The notes under the pieces are model-generated. The model made no database searches, was not told where the DNA came from, and worked only from the letters and a program-made list of their open reading frames with translations. The position numbers and the translations under genes were made by a program. A stretch of DNA of 64,000 nucleotides. Origin: Empedobacter stercoris. Lineage in GTDB: Bacteria; Bacteroidota; Bacteroidia; Flavobacteriales; Weeksellaceae. The stretch lies in the NCBI RefSeq assembly GCF_965137335.1, contig NZ_CBCRZD010000008.1. The stretch is one strand, 5' to 3'. This document shows positions 59,960 to 64,000 of this stretch, piece by piece; positions within the stretch are counted from its first letter, which is position 1; every line of letters starts with the position of its first letter.

Positions 59960-61066
59960 TTATATAAATAATGTGACAACGTAGTAAATTAATGCAGCTA
60001 ATAGCGCTGAAACTGGAATGGTTAGTACCCATGCCCAAAGTAAACTAATTGTTACTCCCCAACGTACTGCAGAAACACGTTTTGTTAAACCAACACCAAT
60101 GATAGATCCTGTGATGGTATGTGTTGTAGAAACTGGGATTCCGAAATGTTCGGAAATATAAAGTGTCATTGCACCAGAAGTTTCAGCAACTACACCTTCT
60201 AATGGTGTAACTTTTGTAATCTTTGATCCCATTGTTTTGATGATTTTCCATCCTCCACCCATCGTACCTAAAGCGATCACGATAAAAGATGTAATAGGAA
60301 CCCATCCCCAATGCGCAACGAAATATTGAAATTTATCTTCAGCTTGCATGTATTCTGGATCAAAATCTACATTTATGTGGTAAAAAATAACTGCAGCTCC
60401 AATGATACCCATTACTTTTTGTGCATCATTCATACCATGTCCTAAAGAGAATAGGGCAGAAGAGACTAATTGTAATTTCTTGAACCACCATTCAGCTCTT
60501 GCGGGTTTTGCTTTTTTACAAATATGAAGTGTAAGAATGGTTAAAATCGATGCGATCATCATACCGATTAAAGGTGCTAAAACGATAAAGCAAATAATTG
60601 GAATTACTTTTTTGTAAACAATTACATTTTCTCCGCCTGCTGAAAAACCTCCTGCGTGCGCAAGTGCAGCACCAATAAATCCTCCAATCAATGTATGAGA
60701 AGAAGAAGATGGTATACCGAATTTCCAAGTCAAAAGATTCCATGAAATGGCAGCGATAATTCCAGCAAGAATAACTTCTAAAGTAATAAAGTTCTCATTT
60801 ACTGATTTAGCAATCGTATTACCAATTTTAAATTCTCCAATCCAATAAACTGAAATAAAGTAGGCAGCAAAGTTAAATACAGCAGCCCATAAAACAGCTT
60901 GGAAAGGGGTTAAAACCTTAGTTGCAACAATTGTCGCAATAGAATTTGCAGCGTCATGAAAACCATTAATATAATCAAAAACAAATGCTAAGAAGATAAT
61001 AGTAATCAATAAGATTCCTGGCGTAGACGTGAGCATGCTCGAAAACGCTGTGAAAAATTCAGTCAT
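59960..61066 (-). CDS. Inorganic phosphate transporter, PiT family
   Basis: PiT-type phosphate importer, 368 residues, about ten membrane helices. Signatures are YINGFHDAANSIATIVATKVLTP (about 31-53), GIPSSSSHTLIGGFIGAALAH, GHGMNDAQKVMGIIG and IPVSTTHTITGSIIGVGLTKRVSAVRWG. Much of the C-terminal half is nearly identical to the neighbouring PiT protein, indicating a local duplication. It starts 23 bases after the DUF47 gene, the classical DUF47-PiT operon in which the regulator controls the transporter. Confidence 0.93.
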   Translation of the reverse strand: MTEFFTAFSSMLTSTPGILLITIIFLAFVFDYINGFHDAANSIATIVATKVLTPFQAVLWAAVFNFAAYFISVYWIGEFKIGNTIAKSVNENFITLEVILAGIIAAISWNLLTWKFGIPSSSSHTLIGGFIGAALAHAGGFSAGGENVIVYKKVIPIICFIVLAPLIGMMIASILTILTLHICKKAKPARAEWWFKKLQLVSSALFSLGHGMNDAQKVMGIIGAAVIFYHINVDFDPEYMQAEDKFQYFVAHWGWVPITSFIVIALGTMGGGWKIIKTMGSKITKVTPLEGVVAETSGAMTLYISEHFGIPVSTTHTITGSIIGVGLTKRVSAVRWGVTISLLWAWVLTIPVSALLAALIYYVVTLFI

Positions 61067-61089
61067 ATCTTAATGTTTAAGATTTAATT

Positions 61090-61734
61090 TTACGAATGTT
61101 TAACTGCTACTGCTTCTAATACATTTGCAACACTCTTACATTTATCTGTAGCAGATTCTAAAGAAGATAAAACCTCTTTGTATTTGATGATGTTTTTAAC
61201 ATCTGTTTCGTTTTCGAAAATTTCTTGTACTGCTTTATCAAAAATACGATCAGATTTGTTTTCTAATTTATTGATACGCTCACAAATTTCATAAATACGA
61301 TTCACGTTACTCAAATCTTTCAACTGTTCGATTCCTTCACCGATTAATTGACAAGCTTCTAAATTAACAGCCGTAATTTTACGAATAGACTTCGTGATTT
61401 TATCAACCTGATAAATATTGATGCGATTCGCTGCGCCATTCAAATTGTCAGCAACATAATCAATCGATTTTACCAATTGGTAAATATCTTCTCTGTCAAA
61501 AGGAGTAATAAAATTTTTGCTTAACTCTATATTTGTTTTTTGAGTTAAATATTCAATTTTACTTTCGATTTTAGATATTTGAGCAATGTAATCTTCGCGT
61601 TCCTCAATTGGAGCATTTACACATTCATGTAACAACTCAGCTAATTTGATTAAACTTTTTGAAGCCTCCTCAAACAAAGGATAAAATACCTTATCCTTTG
61701 GAGTAAATAATTTGAAAAATGAGTTTACCGACAT
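61090..61734 (-). CDS. DUF47/PhoU-like phosphate transport regulator
   Basis: Cytoplasmic all-helical protein of 214 residues of the DUF47 family (PhoU-like), usually paired with PiT transporters. Features are FFKLFTPKDKVFYPLFEEASKSLIKLAELL, KIESKIEYLTQKTNIELSKNFITPFDREDIYQLVKSIDYVADNLNGAANRI, and the EEKSD-type segment NKLENKSDRIFDKAV with acidic metal-binding clusters. It probably senses phosphate status or gates the adjacent PiT. It lies 23 bases upstream of that gene and is co-transcribed. Confidence 0.93.
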   Translation of the reverse strand: MSVNSFFKLFTPKDKVFYPLFEEASKSLIKLAELLHECVNAPIEEREDYIAQISKIESKIEYLTQKTNIELSKNFITPFDREDIYQLVKSIDYVADNLNGAANRINIYQVDKITKSIRKITAVNLEACQLIGEGIEQLKDLSNVNRIYEICERINKLENKSDRIFDKAVQEIFENETDVKNIIKYKEVLSSLESATDKCKSVANVLEAVAVKHS

Positions 61735-61818
61735 TTAAATAATGTTTTGAGGTGCAAAATTAAAGTAATTAATGTTAAGTTAATGTAAAATTAATATGGT
61801 TTTAGATCATTTAACTTA

Positions 61819-64000
61819 TTAGTCATTAATTTGTTTGTCAATATCGATATATAAACGAACTAATTTTTCGATTCTGTCAACCGTATATTCTACTTCTGTA
61901 AGGATAGTAAAATATAATGTCGAACTTTTTTGACTAACATTTTCTTGCTGTATACGTTCAATTTGATTATTCAATGCAATCGAAATTTTATTGTCAATCG
62001 ATTGGCGCAATTTATCAAATGATTCCAATTCATTCAAATTGTTATTCGCAAAACTCTTGGAAGTATGATTTAATAATTTTTTGTACTCAATATTAATTGA
62101 TTTTAAATCAATTAATTGTTCTTCGTTTAACTTACGATGATTGTTATAGATATAGGTATGAATGGATGTGTTGATAAAATTGATACTCGTCGTGATATTT
62201 TGTAAATAGCCAAAAGATTGTACGAATACTTTACACGAGTTAATATTCTCTCTATCCATATCACGCAAAATACGATAGAAATTAGATTTTAATTCTTCGA
62301 TAGAACTGATTAATTTCTTGATTTTCTTTTTATTTTCTGCTGCGTGCGTTAGGTTTTCAAATTCGATTCCGCGAATACTTAATTCAAAACTATATGCTGA
62401 TTTTGATAAAGCTTTGCTGATCTGTTTTTTGTTTTTCGTAAAGATTTTTTGAATAGAATCAATATCTTCTTCTGTAAAACTGATGATAATTTCCTCTTTT
62501 TCCTTCTTCTTTTTCTTGTAGCTTTGATTTGATTTGAATAAGATAAATCCTAATAACAAAATCATTCCGATAATACCGTACGCTTGTCCAAAGAACATAA
62601 TTACGGCAACAATAGCAGCCATTGTGAATGCAGAAATTCCAGTTAAAAACCATCCTCCAATAACGTTGAATACTCCTGCTACACGGAAAACAGCACTATC
62701 CCTATCCCATGCACGGTCTGCAAATGATGAACCCATTGCAACCATAAAAGTAACGTAAGTTGTAGATAAAGGTAACTTCATCGATGTTCCGATCGAAATT
62801 AAGATTGAAGCGACAATTAAATTGATTGAAGCACGAATCATATCAAAAGCTTCTTCATCAGTTGTTTGATCTTTGATAGAAAGATTTTTTTTCGGATTTT
62901 CGAAACGTTTGTCTACTTTTAATTGCAATGATTTAGGTAAAATTTTATCAATCAAACCTCCTAATATAATTACAGCTCGAACAATTCCACGTGATAAGAA
63001 GTTGGGTTTAAATTTTTCTTCTCCGTCGTTTTGTTTACTTAAATTAAGTTCTGTTTCAATTACATTTCGTGCTTTCTTCGATGTCCAAAGTGTTACAATC
63101 ATGATAAGACCTGCAATTACTAAATAGTAGGACGGAGCAACAATATCATTATTTGCTAAATCTCCCATCATAAATCCTGTTGGATCTGTAACGCCAGAGG
63201 CTGTGAAAATATCGTAAGACTGAATAGCGGCAATTGGTACACCAATAAAGTTAACCAAATCATTTCCAGCAAAAGCTAAAGCTAATGCGAATGTCCCGAT
63301 AAGGATAATGATTCGTAAAACATTGACTTTAAAGTAGATTAAAGTTTGTGAAACAATTGTCCATAAAACAAAATTAATTCCGATCAATAAAATTTGATTA
63401 GCTGAAATCCAACTTTTAATATCTCCACTTAAGAAGGTTAAGTTTTTAGCTCCTTTGATTAATAAGAAAAATGAAATTGCTGTAATTGCAATTCCTCCAA
63501 AAATTCCTCCATATTTTTTGATGCGAGCTTCTGAGTTGAATGTAAAGATTAAACGTGTGATGTATTGTATAATTGAACCTAATAAAAAAGATAAAAAGAC
63601 AGAAAGTATAATGCTAAAAACAATTTCAGATGCTTTTTCTGTATTGATATAATTAAGTATTGTAATGAATGAGTCGTCATTTGTAATAACTTTTATTAAA
63701 GCTAAGCAGGTTGCAGCGCCTAATAATTCGAAGATAATAGAAACGGTTGTTGAAGTAGGAAAACCAATGTAGTTAAATAAATCTAAAAGAATAACATCGG
63801 CTATCATCACTGCCAAGAAAATAATCATTACATCGTAAAATGTAAACATGGAGGGAGTGAAAATCCCACTTCGGGCAATTTCCATCATTCCACTTGAAAA
63901 AACTGCACCAATCAGTAAACCGAATGATGCGATTATCATAATTGTTCTAAAACTTGCAGCTTTAGATCCTATCGCTGAATTTAAAAAATTAACAGCATCA
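61819..64000 (-). CDS. PiT-family transporter fused to a PhoU-like tail (partial)
   Basis: Large phosphate-permease-like protein, at least 726 residues; the 5' end lies beyond the window, since the frame stays open to the edge with DAVNFLNSAIGSKAASFRTI. The membrane part (to about residue 475 of the visible sequence) has IGFPTSTTVSIIFELLGAA, VNFIGVPIAAIQSY and LPLSTTYVTFMVAMGSSFADRAW, a PiT form typical of Bacteroidota. A Lys-rich linker and about 230 residues of helical, coiled-coil-like sequence follow, suggestive of a fused PhoU/DUF47-like regulatory domain. The solute is inferred to be phosphate. Confidence 0.88.
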   Translation of the reverse strand, partial: DAVNFLNSAIGSKAASFRTIMIIASFGLLIGAVFSSGMMEIARSGIFTPSMFTFYDVMIIFLAVMIADVILLDLFNYIGFPTSTTVSIIFELLGAATCLALIKVITNDDSFITILNYINTEKASEIVFSIILSVFLSFLLGSIIQYITRLIFTFNSEARIKKYGGIFGGIAITAISFFLLIKGAKNLTFLSGDIKSWISANQILLIGINFVLWTIVSQTLIYFKVNVLRIIILIGTFALALAFAGNDLVNFIGVPIAAIQSYDIFTASGVTDPTGFMMGDLANNDIVAPSYYLVIAGLIMIVTLWTSKKARNVIETELNLSKQNDGEEKFKPNFLSRGIVRAVIILGGLIDKILPKSLQLKVDKRFENPKKNLSIKDQTTDEEAFDMIRASINLIVASILISIGTSMKLPLSTTYVTFMVAMGSSFADRAWDRDSAVFRVAGVFNVIGGWFLTGISAFTMAAIVAVIMFFGQAYGIIGMILLLGFILFKSNQSYKKKKKEKEEIIISFTEEDIDSIQKIFTKNKKQISKALSKSAYSFELSIRGIEFENLTHAAENKKKIKKLISSIEELKSNFYRILRDMDRENINSCKVFVQSFGYLQNITTSINFINTSIHTYIYNNHRKLNEEQLIDLKSINIEYKKLLNHTSKSFANNNLNELESFDKLRQSIDNKISIALNNQIERIQQENVSQKSSTLYFTILTEVEYTVDRIEKLVRLYIDIDKQIND

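Noticed and set aside
1..64000. tRNA, rRNA or prophage genes
   Set aside because: No cloverleaf-like or rRNA sequence and no phage structural or integrase gene was recognised; the only structural RNA found is the SRP RNA at 50909-51002.

Overview
The window looks like a chromosomal segment of a low-GC Bacteroidota of the class Flavobacteriia. I infer the family Weeksellaceae and an Empedobacter-like genus, but the genus is only a guess. The evidence is the base composition, TAnnTTTG-type -7 promoter boxes, a long NusB, a DUF3276 (PUR-alpha-like) gene, an RprX/RprY-like two-component pair, SPII lipoproteins, and the order SRP RNA - pyrG - yidC. No rRNA, tRNA, CRISPR array, prophage or intact insertion sequence was seen.

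Layout. (1) 1-9481: the right part of a surface-polysaccharide locus, cut by the window edge. It holds wecB, an SDR, several GT2 and GT32-like glycosyltransferases and glf (UDP-galactofuranose supply). Two of its genes (4387-6328) lie on the opposite strand. (2) 9544-22861: mostly core genes: a two-component system, coaE, yajC, a DUF1573 lipoprotein, nusB, an ABC exporter, DUF3276, sucC, lolD, a TIGR02757 gene, a NUMOD4/HNH-like gene, an esterase and a Smr protein. A gene-free stretch of 1.1 kb (16726-17859) is built of repeated hairpin modules. (3) 22957-41677: a second, very compact glycan locus on the plus strand. Inside it is a D-arabinofuranose module: UbiA-type phosphoribosyltransferase, DprE1, DprE2, a HAD phosphatase and a GT-C membrane glycosyltransferase. 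Around it are GT4/GT2 enzymes, two acyltransferases, an EpsG-like polymerase, a WecA-type and a WcaJ/PglC-type initiating transferase, and a Wza/Wzc export pair. (4) 41727-48103, minus strand: acyl-CoA carboxylase beta subunit, ACP phosphodiesterase, phosphoglucomutase, a GIN-domain lipoprotein, a DPM1-like GT2 and a DUF4199 protein. (5) 48200-58698: a frameshifted TPR/AraC regulator, a TPR protein that lacks the DNA-binding domain, SRP RNA, pyrG, yidC, a SatP-like transporter, a damaged GlsB/YeaQ-like gene, glmM and a TPR protein. (6) 58760-64000: a phosphate-transport group with three PiT-family transporters and a DUF47/PhoU-like regulator. The last PiT runs off the window and is fused to a helical regulatory tail.

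How the parts fit. Phosphoglucomutase and GlmM supply sugar phosphates. WecB, Glf and the Dpr module supply ManNAc, Galf and polyprenyl-phospho-D-Araf donors. The WecA-like and PglC-like enzymes start lipid-linked glycans, the GT2/GT4 enzymes extend them, the EpsG-like protein may polymerise them, and Wza/Wzc would export and control chain length. No Wzx flippase or ABC O-antigen exporter is visible, so at least one essential part should lie outside the window. The most notable system is the D-Araf donor pathway with a candidate arabinofuranosyltransferase in a Gram-negative flavobacterium. The most notable unexplained structure is the covarying hairpin repeat array at 16.9-17.6 kb.
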